64,000 bases of DNA from contig CAVVVF010000005.1 of NCBI GenBank assembly GCA_963751665.1, positions 120,337 to 184,336 on the forward strand, given 5' to 3'. This DNA comes from AC-69 sp963751665. Lineage in GTDB: Bacteria > Actinomycetota > UBA4738 > HRBIN12. The stretch's first letter is position 1. Every line of letters starts with the position of its first letter. The position numbers were made by a program, and so were the translations under genes. This document shows, piece by piece, positions 34,307 to 42,849 of this stretch. Under the pieces are notes generated by a model, which made no database searches, was not told where the DNA came from, and saw only the letters and a list, made by a program, of their open reading frames with translations.

Positions 34307-35959
34307 CTAGACCCGATGGATCCTGATCCCTGACGTGTCGCGGGCGCACACGTCCCCGCTCGCCAAGACGAGTCGGACAGCCCTGGCCCTGTACCGGCCC
34401 GGCCTATCAGCCAGGTGGGCCGAGTAGAAGCCGGACGAATCCGTAGAGATCAAAGCGACGGTCCGCCAATGACCGCCGGAAAACCGCCGGCGCTGGATCT
34501 TCACGGGCACGTTGGTGGCACACGAGGAGAACCCGTCCTCTACGATCACGAAGCCGGAGGCCCGGAGATGTCGTCGCAACTGCACCGACACGCTCCGGGA
34601 GTGGGTCAGTCCGGTCACGGTGAAGTTCGCGGCGCTGGTCGCCGTCCCACCCGGGGTCGTCACCGTGATCCTCCCCGTCGTGGCGCCCGATGGGACGGTG
34701 GCCGTGATCTTGGTCGAGGAGTTCACGGCGAAGGATGCCGAGACGTTGTTGAACTTGACGGAGGTCGTCGTGAAACCGGATCCGGTGAAGTTCGTTCCGT
34801 TGATCGTCACGGACGTGCCCACGGGCCCCGAGGTGGGAGAGAACGAGCTGATGGTCGGCTTGGGCGGGGTCGTCACGTCGAAGCTCTTGGAGCTCGTCGC
34901 CGTCCCGCCCGGCGTGGTCACGCGGATCCTCCCGTCGGTGGCACCGGACGGCACGGTGGCCGTGATCTTGGTCGAGGAGTTCACGGTGAACGACGCCGAG
35001 ACGTTGTTGAACGTCACCTTGCTGACGTTGACGAAGTTGGTCCCGTTGATCGTGACCGAGGTGCCCACGGGGCCCGAGCTCGGCGAGAACGAGGTGATCG
35101 TCGGGGCCGGCGGCGAGGTCACGTCGAAGCTGTTGGAGCTCGTCGCCGTCCCGCCCGGCGTGGTGACGCGGATCTTCCCATCGGTGGCGCCCGACGGCAC
35201 GGTGGCCGTGATCTTGGTCGAGGAGTTCACCGTGAACGACGCCGAGACGTTGTTGAACGTGACCGCGGAGGTCGTGAAGCCGCTCCCGCTGAAGTTGGTC
35301 CCGTTGATGGTGACCGAAGTCCCCACCGGGCCTGAGGATGGGGAGAAGGAGCCGATCGTCGGAGCAGGGATCGAGGTCGTGACCGAGAAGCTGGACAGGC
35401 TCGAGCCGCTACCACCTGATGCAGTGACCTTGATCGGGCCGGACGTCGCCCCGGAGGGCACCGTGGCCGTGATCTTGGCGGAGGAGTTCACCGTATAGCT
35501 CGTCGCAAGCGTCGTGTTGAAGGCGACCGCGGTCACGCCCGAGAAGTTCGTTCCATTGACGGTCACCGACGTTCCGACCGGCCCGGAGCCCGGTGAGAAC
35601 GACGAGATCGTCGGACAGGAGGTCGAGCCGACCGTGAAGTCGCTCGAGCTCGTCGCGGTGCCGTTGGGCTGGGTAACGGCGATGGGGCCGGTCGTCGCGC
35701 TCGCCGGCACCGTCGCGGTGATCTGTGAGCCCGAGTTCTGGGTGAACGTGGCGGTGTGACCGTTGAAGCTGACGGCCGTCACCCCGCTGAAGCCGGACCC
35801 ACTGATGACGACCTGACAGCCGGCCGGGCCGCTGGTCGGCGAGAAGCTGCCGATCGATGGAGCCGCGGCGGCCGGCTCCGCCAAGCCGGCGAGCAGCAGA
35901 CCCGCCATGACGATCGTTCCGGCGAAGCGTGCCACAGCCCGATGCTGGGGAAGGCTCAT
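34307..35959 (-). CDS. Secreted protein with five IPT/TIG repeats and a conserved C-terminal module
   Basis: ATG 35959 follows AGGAGGAAGAG and opens with a signal peptide (FAGTIVMAGLLLAGLAEPAA). Five ~85-residue IPT/TIG immunoglobulin-like repeats follow, each opening with a PTI(S/T)SFSP.SGPVGTSVT(I/V) pattern and closing ITATVPSGAT...PGGTATS. The DNA of successive repeats is highly alike, pointing to internal duplication. The last ~95 residues (SVQLRRHLRASGFVIVEDGF, CATNVPVKIQRR, YRARAVRLVLASGDVCARDT) form a module shared with the next gene and containing two conserved Cys. It probably sits at the cell surface or is shed; a ligand is unknown. 550 residues. Confidence 0.9.
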   Translation of the reverse strand: MSLPQHRAVARFAGTIVMAGLLLAGLAEPAAAAPSIGSFSPTSGPAGCQVVISGSGFSGVTAVSFNGHTATFTQNSGSQITATVPASATTGPIAVTQPNGTATSSSDFTVGSTSCPTISSFSPGSGPVGTSVTVNGTNFSGVTAVAFNTTLATSYTVNSSAKITATVPSGATSGPIKVTASGGSGSSLSSFSVTTSIPAPTIGSFSPSSGPVGTSVTINGTNFSGSGFTTSAVTFNNVSASFTVNSSTKITATVPSGATDGKIRVTTPGGTATSSNSFDVTSPPAPTITSFSPSSGPVGTSVTINGTNFVNVSKVTFNNVSASFTVNSSTKITATVPSGATDGRIRVTTPGGTATSSKSFDVTTPPKPTISSFSPTSGPVGTSVTINGTNFTGSGFTTTSVKFNNVSASFAVNSSTKITATVPSGATTGRITVTTPGGTATSAANFTVTGLTHSRSVSVQLRRHLRASGFVIVEDGFSSCATNVPVKIQRRRFSGGHWRTVALISTDSSGFYSAHLADRPGRYRARAVRLVLASGDVCARDTSGIRIHRV

Positions 35960-35999
35960 TCTCTTCCTCCTCGACCTCCGAGTTCCGATGCGCATGCCC

Positions 36000-37371
36000 T
36001 CAGGAGCTGTTGAGCTTGATTGCCGACGTCGCTCGCCCGCAGACGTCCCCGCTGCCCAATACCCGCCGGATCGCCCTGGCCCGATACTTCCCGACGCGGT
36101 CGGCAACCCGAGTCCGGTAGGAGCCGTCGTTCGCGGTAAGGACCTCGGCGATCGTTCGCCAGGTCCCCGAGACGAGCCGCTGGATCCTCACCGGGACGTT
36201 CTGCCCGCAGGCGGTGAACCCATCGGTCACATGAACGGCTCCCGAAGCCACCAGGTGCCTCGCGAGCCGCAAGGACAACGTCCGGGGGTGGGTCGGGCCG
36301 AGGACGGTGAAGCTGGTGGAGCTCGCGACGGTGCCACCGGGAGCGGTTATCGAGATGGGACCCGGTCGTGGCTCCCACGGGGATGGTCGCCGTGATCTTC
36401 GTCGAGGAGTTCACGACGAAGGATGCAGTCACGCCATTGAATCTCACCCCTGTGGCGCCGGTGAAGTTGGTTCCGGTGATCGTCACGGTGGTCCCAACCT
36501 GCCCGGAGGTCGGTGAGAACGAGGTGATCGTGGGCGCGGCCACCACCGTGAAGTTGGTCGAACTCGTGGCGGTCCCGTTCAGGTTGGTGACGGAGATGGG
36601 TCCCGAGGTCGCGCCGGGCGGAACGGTGGCCGTGATCTGCGTGGACGAGTTCACGGTGAAGGACGCGGAGGTTCTATTGAACTTGACCCCCGTCACGTTG
36701 GTGAAGTTCGTGCCGACGATCACGACCGAGGTTCCGACGGGCCCGCTGCCAGGCGAGAACGAGGAGATCGTCGGGGCGCCGGCGACGGTGACGGTGAAGT
36801 TCGACGAGCTCGTTGCCGTTCCGCTGGGGTTGGTCACCGTGATCGGTCCGGTCAATGCGCCGGAAGGGACGATGGCCGTGATCTGGGTCGATGAGTCCAT
36901 CGTGAAGGTGGCGGACGTGTTCTTGAACTTGACGTCACTGACGCCGGTGAAGTTCGTGCCGGTGATCGTGACGGACGTCGCCACCGGGCCGCTCGCTGGA
37001 GAGAACGAGGCGATCGTCGGAGCCCCAGGAGGGGTGACCGCGAAGTTGGTCGAGCTGTGGGCCGTACCACTCAAGGTGATGACGGAGATCTTCCCGGACG
37101 TGGCGCCCGAGGGAACCGTCGCACTGATCTGTGCCGACGAGTTCACCGTGAAGGGTGCCGCCGCGTTCTTGAAGTTGACCCCGGTCACATCGATGAAGTT
37201 CGTCCCGACGATCGTCACGGAGGTCCCCACCGACCCCGAGGTCGGCGAGAAGGACGTGATGGTCGGGGGATCGGCAGCGGCGGCTGGAACTGCCACACCC
37301 ACGACGAGCACGGTTGCGACCGCGAGACTCCGAGCCAGGCGACAGCCGATCTGTGGTCTACGAGCGCCCAT
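36000..37371 (-). CDS. Secreted protein with four IPT/TIG repeats, paralogue of the neighbour (frameshift at ~36363)
   Basis: ATG 37371 begins MGARRPQIGCRLARSLAVAT, a signal peptide ending AVPAAAA. Four IPT/TIG repeats follow (ITSFSPTSGSVGTSVTIVGT and similar). At ~36363 an extra base (GGGTCCCATC on the minus strand) shifts the frame; after correction the protein continues PISITAPGGTVASSTSF into the C-terminal module LSLRLARHLVASGAVHVTDG ... SGDVCGRATSAIKLNSS, ending at 36000. It lies 40 bases upstream of its paralogue in the same direction and is likely co-transcribed. The two genes arose by duplication. Confidence 0.87.
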
Positions 37372-37543
37372 AGCCCCCCCTCATGTGAGGTGCGCCTCGT
37401 CTCCTGCGCTTTCTGTACCCCAAGAGGGGGAGCCAGCGCATCGGCCAAATGGACAAAATGAAGACCGCTGACGTGCTCTTTCGGTTCCTTGACCGCGGGA
37501 TTCGTGCCTGTGAGGAGTCGCTCGCTGCCGGGGAGGTCGGGTT

Positions 37544-38356
37544 TCAGCGCGGCCGGAGGCGACGACCGACCGCGACGGCCCCCCAGCCCACCCAGGCCAT
37601 GAGGAAGAGCGCCACTCCCACATACAGGCCGGGGGAGGTGAGCCAACTTCTGTCAGGGTGATCCTGGACCTTCCAGAGGCCACCGGGCTCAGGGGTTGGC
37701 GATGCGGCGGCATGTGCCTCGGCCTGCTCCCACATCTGCGCGGCCGCCTCCTCCGGGGAGATGGAGGGGGACGGAAGCGGTCCGCCACCGGGGGCTCGGA
37801 GCTGCGCACCGAGCAGGTCATGGCCGATGTATTGGCGTCCGGTCTCGATGTCCACGAGGACCAGGACACCCGCTGATCCCTTCACGGCCATCAGCCCAAG
37901 ATCCTTCAGATACGCGTTCCGCAGTTGCGGCACCACGGCCATGATCGCGTTCTGCAGAGAGTCTGCTCCCGAGGAAGAGTAGCTCCGGTCGGCCAGGAGC
38001 TCGTGCGCCCTCACGATGTAGTCGGGGTTCGCGATCATCGCCTCGAGGAGCCCATAGCCCTGGTCCTGGGACCCCACCGCCGCGGCGAACCGCAGGTCGT
38101 TCAGCATTGCCAGCGCCTGGCCTTTGGTCAGGCCTTGCGCCACGGCGGCCTGCCCGAACTTCAAGGCGAGATCCCGGGGGATCTGAAGGCCGGGGTCGAG
38201 TCGGGCCAGCCAGGCCTCTCCGATGCCGCTCGTGTGCAAGGCGGTCTGGTCGCCAGACGCGTCCTTCGGCCCCGCCGCGAACGCGGCCAAGGGAGAGGCC
38301 GCGGTCATCCCAAGCGCGATGGTGACCGTGGCCAGCACCAGGGCGTTCCTCTTCAA
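37544..38356 (-). CDS. Secreted, C-terminally membrane-anchored protein of unknown function
   Basis: The start is uncertain; TTG 38356 gives LKRNALVLATVTIALGMTAA, a good signal peptide. The mature part (~residues 30-200) is mostly helical (ALKFGQAAVAQGLTKGQALA, YIVRAHELLADRSYSSSGAD), with a beta segment GVLVLVDIETGRQYIGHDLL. A Pro-rich stretch precedes a C-terminal membrane helix (YVGVALFLMAWVGWGAVAVG) and a basic tail (RRLRPR), so it is anchored facing outward. I do not recognise the family. It lies between the IPT-repeat genes and a phosphodiester glycosidase on the same strand, but 172 bases separate it from the former. Confidence 0.65.
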   Translation of the reverse strand: MKRNALVLATVTIALGMTAASPLAAFAAGPKDASGDQTALHTSGIGEAWLARLDPGLQIPRDLALKFGQAAVAQGLTKGQALAMLNDLRFAAAVGSQDQGYGLLEAMIANPDYIVRAHELLADRSYSSSGADSLQNAIMAVVPQLRNAYLKDLGLMAVKGSAGVLVLVDIETGRQYIGHDLLGAQLRAPGGGPLPSPSISPEEAAAQMWEQAEAHAAASPTPEPGGLWKVQDHPDRSWLTSPGLYVGVALFLMAWVGWGAVAVGRRLRPR

Positions 38357-38592
38357 GAGGGTGGGTCCTCTCTCGAACGGTGGCCTCGATGATACGCGGG
38401 GCCGTCCTTCCCGATCATCGGCCGAATGGCTAGCCTGGATAAGGAGAACCGGCCACGCGCCTTCTCGGCCTAACATCCAGGCCTGGGTGAAGAGCTGTTG
38501 GGCATGAGCCGAAAGGCTTGCAGGGCAACACGGGGCAGCCACCGCCCATTCGGCTGTCATTGGCCGGTGCTTACAGTCGCTCTGAACCGCCC

Positions 38593-39783
38593 CTAGCCGG
38601 GCTCGCCCGGATCCGCGCCCGGCAGCACCATCAAGGCCGTCGACACCAGCCGCTGATGGCCGAGCGACGGCCGGTTCACCACCTCGCCCTTCACCACCAT
38701 GGTCGTCGACCCTCCGCCGTCGAAGTTCAGCGCGAAGGTCGCTCCGAACTGTCGGAAGATCCCGGCAAGCTGGGGCAGCGAGACCCCCACGGACCACTTC
38801 GGCTGGCGGCCATCCGCCACTACCATGATGACCTTGCCGTCGGCGGTGAACCCCACGCCGGTTCGCGGATTGCGACTTGCGCAGAACCAGGTCGTGCAAT
38901 TCACGACGACGTTCTGACCGTCCGCCACGAGAATCGGGAAACCTCCGATGGCGTCCCAGACGTTCGTGAATCCCAGACTCCACCTGATGGTGATCGCCGA
39001 CCCAGCCTGGAGCGACAGAAGCTGGAGGGCCTCGTCGGAGGTGGGAAGCGCGGACAGGACCACCGCTCCCGTCGCCGGGAGCGCCGACTGGAAGCAGCCC
39101 CGCTGCTCCACCGTGAACGACTGCTCGAATCCCTGACCGTCCGATGATGGCGCGAAGGCCCCGGTCGGGAGCAGCCGAGCGGAGCACATGGCCCCTGGGG
39201 GCGGCCAAAGCGTTCCGCCCACCGGGGTGAATCCTCCGATCTCACCCGGCCCGAGCGGCCCGTCGTTCCACCGGTCGATGGTCCAGGTTCGTCCGTCCGA
39301 GTCCGTCGCGGTGATCAGGGGCGCGGGATGGCCGATGGTGAAGGTCTGCTCGTCCTTGGACACCGCGAACAGGACCCCTGGGGAGCTCGAGCCTCGCACC
39401 AGCTCCCCGTCACGCTCGAATGGGTTGGCGGGCTGTCCGTACCTCGACCCGAAGTCGCCGTTCACTGCGGCGATCGCGCCGTTCTTCTTCGCGATATCAC
39501 TGGTCGCCGCCCGCGCCGGCATCCTCGGTCCGGCCAGCGCGACGTCCATGGTCAAGCGCGTGGAGAGATCGACGGTCAGCACGAAGATCCGAAGCGGCGG
39601 CTTCCTCTGCGCGATCTTCGTGAGTCTGAGGCCAGGGGCGATGGTCTTCGTGATCCTGCTCAGCGCGCCCTGCCCAGTCCGCAATGACCGTTCGTCGGCA
39701 ACACTGGGCGACGTCATCACTGCGCTCACCAGCAATGCGAGCGCGACGGTGAGCGTGGCGGGACGGGGGATGGTAGGTTTCAC
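38593..39783 (-). CDS. Secreted phosphodiester glycosidase (NAGPA-like) domain protein
   Basis: The 396-residue product has a signal peptide (LTVALALLVSAVMTSPSVA) and the PF09992-type fold of N-acetylglucosamine-1-phosphodiester alpha-N-acetylglucosaminidase relatives: AAVNGDFGSRYGQPANPF, RTGVGFTADGKVIMVVADGR, VSLPQLAGIFRQFGATFALN and FDGGGSTTMVV. The family is thought to act on extracellular glycan or phosphodiester substrates; the actual substrate is unknown. The start at 39783 is 20 bases from the divergent gene at 39804, so the two share a very compact promoter region. Confidence 0.87.
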   Translation of the reverse strand: MKPTIPRPATLTVALALLVSAVMTSPSVADERSLRTGQGALSRITKTIAPGLRLTKIAQRKPPLRIFVLTVDLSTRLTMDVALAGPRMPARAATSDIAKKNGAIAAVNGDFGSRYGQPANPFERDGELVRGSSSPGVLFAVSKDEQTFTIGHPAPLITATDSDGRTWTIDRWNDGPLGPGEIGGFTPVGGTLWPPPGAMCSARLLPTGAFAPSSDGQGFEQSFTVEQRGCFQSALPATGAVVLSALPTSDEALQLLSLQAGSAITIRWSLGFTNVWDAIGGFPILVADGQNVVVNCTTWFCASRNPRTGVGFTADGKVIMVVADGRQPKWSVGVSLPQLAGIFRQFGATFALNFDGGGSTTMVVKGEVVNRPSLGHQRLVSTALMVLPGADPGEPG

Positions 39784-39803
39784 GGTCCGCCCATCCTACA
39801 GGT

Positions 39804-41048
39804 GTGCCCGTGATCCGGAAGAACCTCCCACTCGTGATCGTGCTGGCGGCCGTCATCGCCGCCTCGATGCCCGCGCCCTCCGCGGCGGCCTACCCCAGCA
39901 CGAGCGGGCTCCTCGCGTTCCGCACGGACCGGAGCGGACGAGGCGAGATCTACACGATGGACGCGTCGGGAGGCTCGCTCACCAACCTCTCCCGAAGCAC
40001 CAGCGTCCAGGATCTCGATCCCGCGTGGTCGCCGGATGGATCGATGATCGCGTTCGCCCGGCGGATCAAGCAGACGACGAAGCCGGACCTGTTCCTGATG
40101 AACGCGAACGGTGGAAGTCGCATCCGCCTCACCACCACGCAGGTGACGGAGCGGAGCCCGGCGTGGTCGGCCGACGGCACGATGATCGCCTACTCGAGCC
40201 GAACCAGCCCTCCGGGTCCGTTCCGGATCTTCGTCATCGGTGCAGGCGGTGGAGGCCGACGGCAGCTCACCACGCAGGCGGCCGGGACCTACGACGCCAA
40301 CCCGGCGTGGTCGCCCGACGACACGCGGATCCTGTTCGATTCCAATCGCGACGGGGGCTTCCCCGAGCTGTACGTGATGAACGCGAACGGGACGGGCCAG
40401 GTCCGGCTGACGAACAACGGCTACGTGGACGCGAACGCCGCTTGGTCGCCCGACGGGACGCGGATCGCCTTCGTCCGATGCTGTCCCGACGGGACGAACG
40501 AGATCTACGTCATGAACGCCGACGGGACCGGCGAGGTGAACCTGACGCAGACAGCCGACGTGGAGGAGTCGCAGCCCTCGTGGTCCCCTGACGGGACGAT
40601 GATCGCCTACGCCGGCCTTCCCGCCGGCGGGGGGAACATCGACCTGTACGTGATGAACGCCGATGGGACCGGCCAGACCCGGCTGACCAATGACCCCTCC
40701 CCGGACCTCGCGCCCAGCTGGCAGCCCGTTCCGGTCTGCACGATCTCCGGGACGGACGACGCCGACGTGCTCACGGGCACGGCGGAGAGCGACGTCATCT
40801 GCGCGGGCGCGGGCGACGACACCGTTCGGGCGAGCGACGGGTTCGACCTCGTCTACGGCGGTGCTGGCAACGACAGGCTCCAAGGGGACGAAGGGAACGA
40901 CCTCCTCTACGGGGAGGGCGGGGACGACCTGCTCTCCGGCGGCCCTGGGTTCGACGGCATGAACGGCGGGGCGGGGAACGACACGTGCCTTCGCGGGGCT
41001 GAAGGCGGGTTCTCCCGTCTGTGCGAGGCCCCTTTGGCTTCTGGCTAG
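39804..41048 (+). CDS. Secreted TolB-like PD40 propeller with C-terminal RTX calcium-binding repeats
   Basis: GTG 39804 begins a signal peptide (LPLVIVLAAVIAASMPAPSA). Residues ~35-310 hold six PD40/TolB-type propeller blades with the pattern PAWSPDGTMIAY...LYVMNADGTGQ. From ~330 on are glycine-rich nonapeptide-like repeats (VYGGAGNDRLQGDEGND, LYGEGGDDLLSGGPGFDG), hemolysin-type (RTX) calcium-binding repeats. RTX tails usually mark extracellular proteins that fold upon binding calcium. No enzymatic domain is seen. It overlaps the stop of the convergent permease gene (41045) by four bases. Confidence 0.9.
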   Translation: MPVIRKNLPLVIVLAAVIAASMPAPSAAAYPSTSGLLAFRTDRSGRGEIYTMDASGGSLTNLSRSTSVQDLDPAWSPDGSMIAFARRIKQTTKPDLFLMNANGGSRIRLTTTQVTERSPAWSADGTMIAYSSRTSPPGPFRIFVIGAGGGGRRQLTTQAAGTYDANPAWSPDDTRILFDSNRDGGFPELYVMNANGTGQVRLTNNGYVDANAAWSPDGTRIAFVRCCPDGTNEIYVMNADGTGEVNLTQTADVEESQPSWSPDGTMIAYAGLPAGGGNIDLYVMNADGTGQTRLTNDPSPDLAPSWQPVPVCTISGTDDADVLTGTAESDVICAGAGDDTVRASDGFDLVYGGAGNDRLQGDEGNDLLYGEGGDDLLSGGPGFDGMNGGAGNDTCLRGAEGGFSRLCEAPLASG

Positions 41049-41894
41049 GCTGCGCGCCGTTCGGCCCGGGTGAACCGCCGATACACCACGGCCGCTACTG
41101 CGATCAGCGTCGTCGAGGCCAGCAGCGTGAGGCTGGCCAGCGCGTTCAGCGACGGGAGCGGCCCGCGGCGGGCCGAGCTGTAGATCAGGATGGGGATGGT
41201 CTGCGTGGAGGCGTCCCTCGACAGCTGCTGGGAGATCACGAAGTTGTCGATGGACGCGGCGAACACGATGGCCACGCTGGCGAAGATGGCCGGGAACAGG
41301 AGCGGCAGCAGCACCCGGCGGAGGGCCTGCGTGGGGGAGGCCCCCAGGTCCATCGCCGCCTCCTCGTACTCCTTGCCGATCGACAGCAGCCGGGCCCGGA
41401 CCACGATCACCGGGTAGGCCATCATGTACATCGACAGGCCCATGACTTGCGCTCCGAACCCCGTCCCGATCCCCGACGCGAGCTGGATGAAGAACAGGAA
41501 CAGGGCCACCCCGATGGCCACCTCCGGGGTGATGAACGAGAACAGCATGAGGAAGTTGGCGGTACCCGAGGCTCGGCCCCGCCACCGGTCCAGGGCCAGG
41601 GCGAACCCCACCCCGAGCGGGACGGCGATCAGCACGGTCGAGGCCGGAGAGCTTCAGGCTCTGCACCAGCGCCGAGCGAAGGGCCGGGTCGTGCCACACG
41701 GAGCTCTCGTTTCCGGCGTACCACTGCGTGGAGAGCCCCTGCCAGGACGTCAGCGAGCGTGTCCCGTTGAACGAGAACAGGACGGCGACGAAAACAGGGA
41801 GGAGCGTCCAGGCCACGTAGGCGATGGCCACGGCCCACAGGAATCGGGCCCTGGCCCACGGGTTCGACAGCCAGGCCAGGACGCCCCGTGTCAT
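41045..41894 (-). CDS. potC: Spermidine/putrescine-type ABC permease PotC-like (frameshift at ~41648)
   Basis: ATG 41894 (MTRGVLAWLSNPWARARFL) overlaps the upstream permease stop. At ~41640-41652 an extra C shifts the frame; corrected, KLSASTVLIAVPLGVGFALA continues to the stop at 41045 (about 282 residues, ~6 membrane helices). The EAA coupling loop is EEAAMDLGASPTQALRRVLL. It forms a heterodimer with the permease at 41891 and receives substrate from the lipoprotein at 42850. No cognate ATPase is encoded next to it, so the importer must borrow one. Confidence 0.87.
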
Positions 41895-42823
41895 CGGGCC
41901 ACCAGCTCGGTGGCCTTCGCCGTGGCCCGCAGGTAGTAGAGCATCGGCAGGATGAGCAGGACCAGAAGGATGAGGACCAGCGAGGCCCCGGTCTGGACCA
42001 GCGAGCTCTGGATGGAGCTCACGATGAGGTTGCCGATCATCGCCGTGTTCCGGGTCCCGGCGAGCAGCGTCTGCGTGAAGTAGTCGCCGAACATCGGGAG
42101 CGACACGATGATGATGCCGGCCAGGATGCCCTGACGCGACAGCGGCAGCGTCACCCGGAGGAACGTCGTGACCTGCCCGGCCCCCAGGTCCCTGGCGGCC
42201 TCCAGCGTGGAGGAGGGGATCCGGTCCAGGACGCCGAACAGCGGCAGGATCATGAACGGCACGTAGCCGTACGCGAGCCCCAGGATGACCGTGAGCGGCT
42301 TGCCGTTCAGCCACTGGATCGGCGCGTCCGCGTTCGCCAGGCCCGAGCCGCCGAGGATCCGGTTCACGTAGCCGTTCGGCTGGAGCAGGTTGATCCAGGC
42401 CAGCATCCGCATCATGTAGCTGATCCAGAACGGCGCGATGAACGCCACCAGGAACAGGGTCCGAAAGCGCCCCGCGTGGCGGGCGATGAAGTACGCGACC
42501 GGATAGCCGATCACCAGGCACAGGGCGGTGGCCGCGAGCACGAATGTCAGCGTGTGCAGGAAGTCGCTCCGGTACACCGAGCCGCTCGTGAAGATCTGCG
42601 AGAGCACGTCCCGGAACGGGCCGAAGTCCCAGTCGAGCGGGTTGTACACGGGAGATGGCGTCAGGAAGATCGGGTCCACCCGGCCGAACGCGATGGCCAG
42701 GATGACGAAGAACGGGAGCACGAACAGCAGGAGCAGCCAGATCGTCGCCGGGGCCGCGAACGACGGCCAGAACCACGAGGGGAACCACGCCCCCCGGGAA
42801 CCGGATCCCGCTCCCTCAGGCAC
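41891..42823 (-). CDS. potB: Spermidine/putrescine-type ABC permease PotB-like
   Basis: GTG 42823 starts a 310-residue protein with six or more membrane helices (IWLLLLFVLPFFVILAIAFG, FLVAFIAPFWISYMMRMLAW). The coupling loop is LEAARDLGAGQVTTFLRVTL. PotB-type features include the periplasmic loop before TM2 and IISLPMFGDYFT-like sequence (IIIVSLPMFGDYFTQTLLAG). It starts 26 bases after the binding protein's stop and overlaps PotC by four bases. A polyamine or related organic cation is the likely substrate, inferred from the family. Confidence 0.9.
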   Translation of the reverse strand: MPEGAGSGSRGAWFPSWFWPSFAAPATIWLLLLFVLPFFVILAIAFGRVDPIFLTPSPVYNPLDWDFGPFRDVLSQIFTSGSVYRSDFLHTLTFVLAATALCLVIGYPVAYFIARHAGRFRTLFLVAFIAPFWISYMMRMLAWINLLQPNGYVNRILGGSGLANADAPIQWLNGKPLTVILGLAYGYVPFMILPLFGVLDRIPSSTLEAARDLGAGQVTTFLRVTLPLSRQGILAGIIIVSLPMFGDYFTQTLLAGTRNTAMIGNLIVSSIQSSLVQTGASLVLILLVLLILPMLYYLRATAKATELVAR

Positions 42824-42849
42824 CGCCCGTCACGGTCCGGCCGCGGGGC

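Noticed and set aside
34415..37471. Long plus-strand open frames with Val/Glu/Thr repeats
   Set aside because: They are antisense to the IPT/TIG repeat genes, which have signal peptides, SD sequences and a known domain.
39780..42788. Very long minus-strand open frame of about 1,000 codons
   Set aside because: It runs antisense to the PD40/RTX gene and out of frame through the Pot permeases; composition is Arg/Pro/Gly-rich with no domain. Only the last permease codons in it are real.
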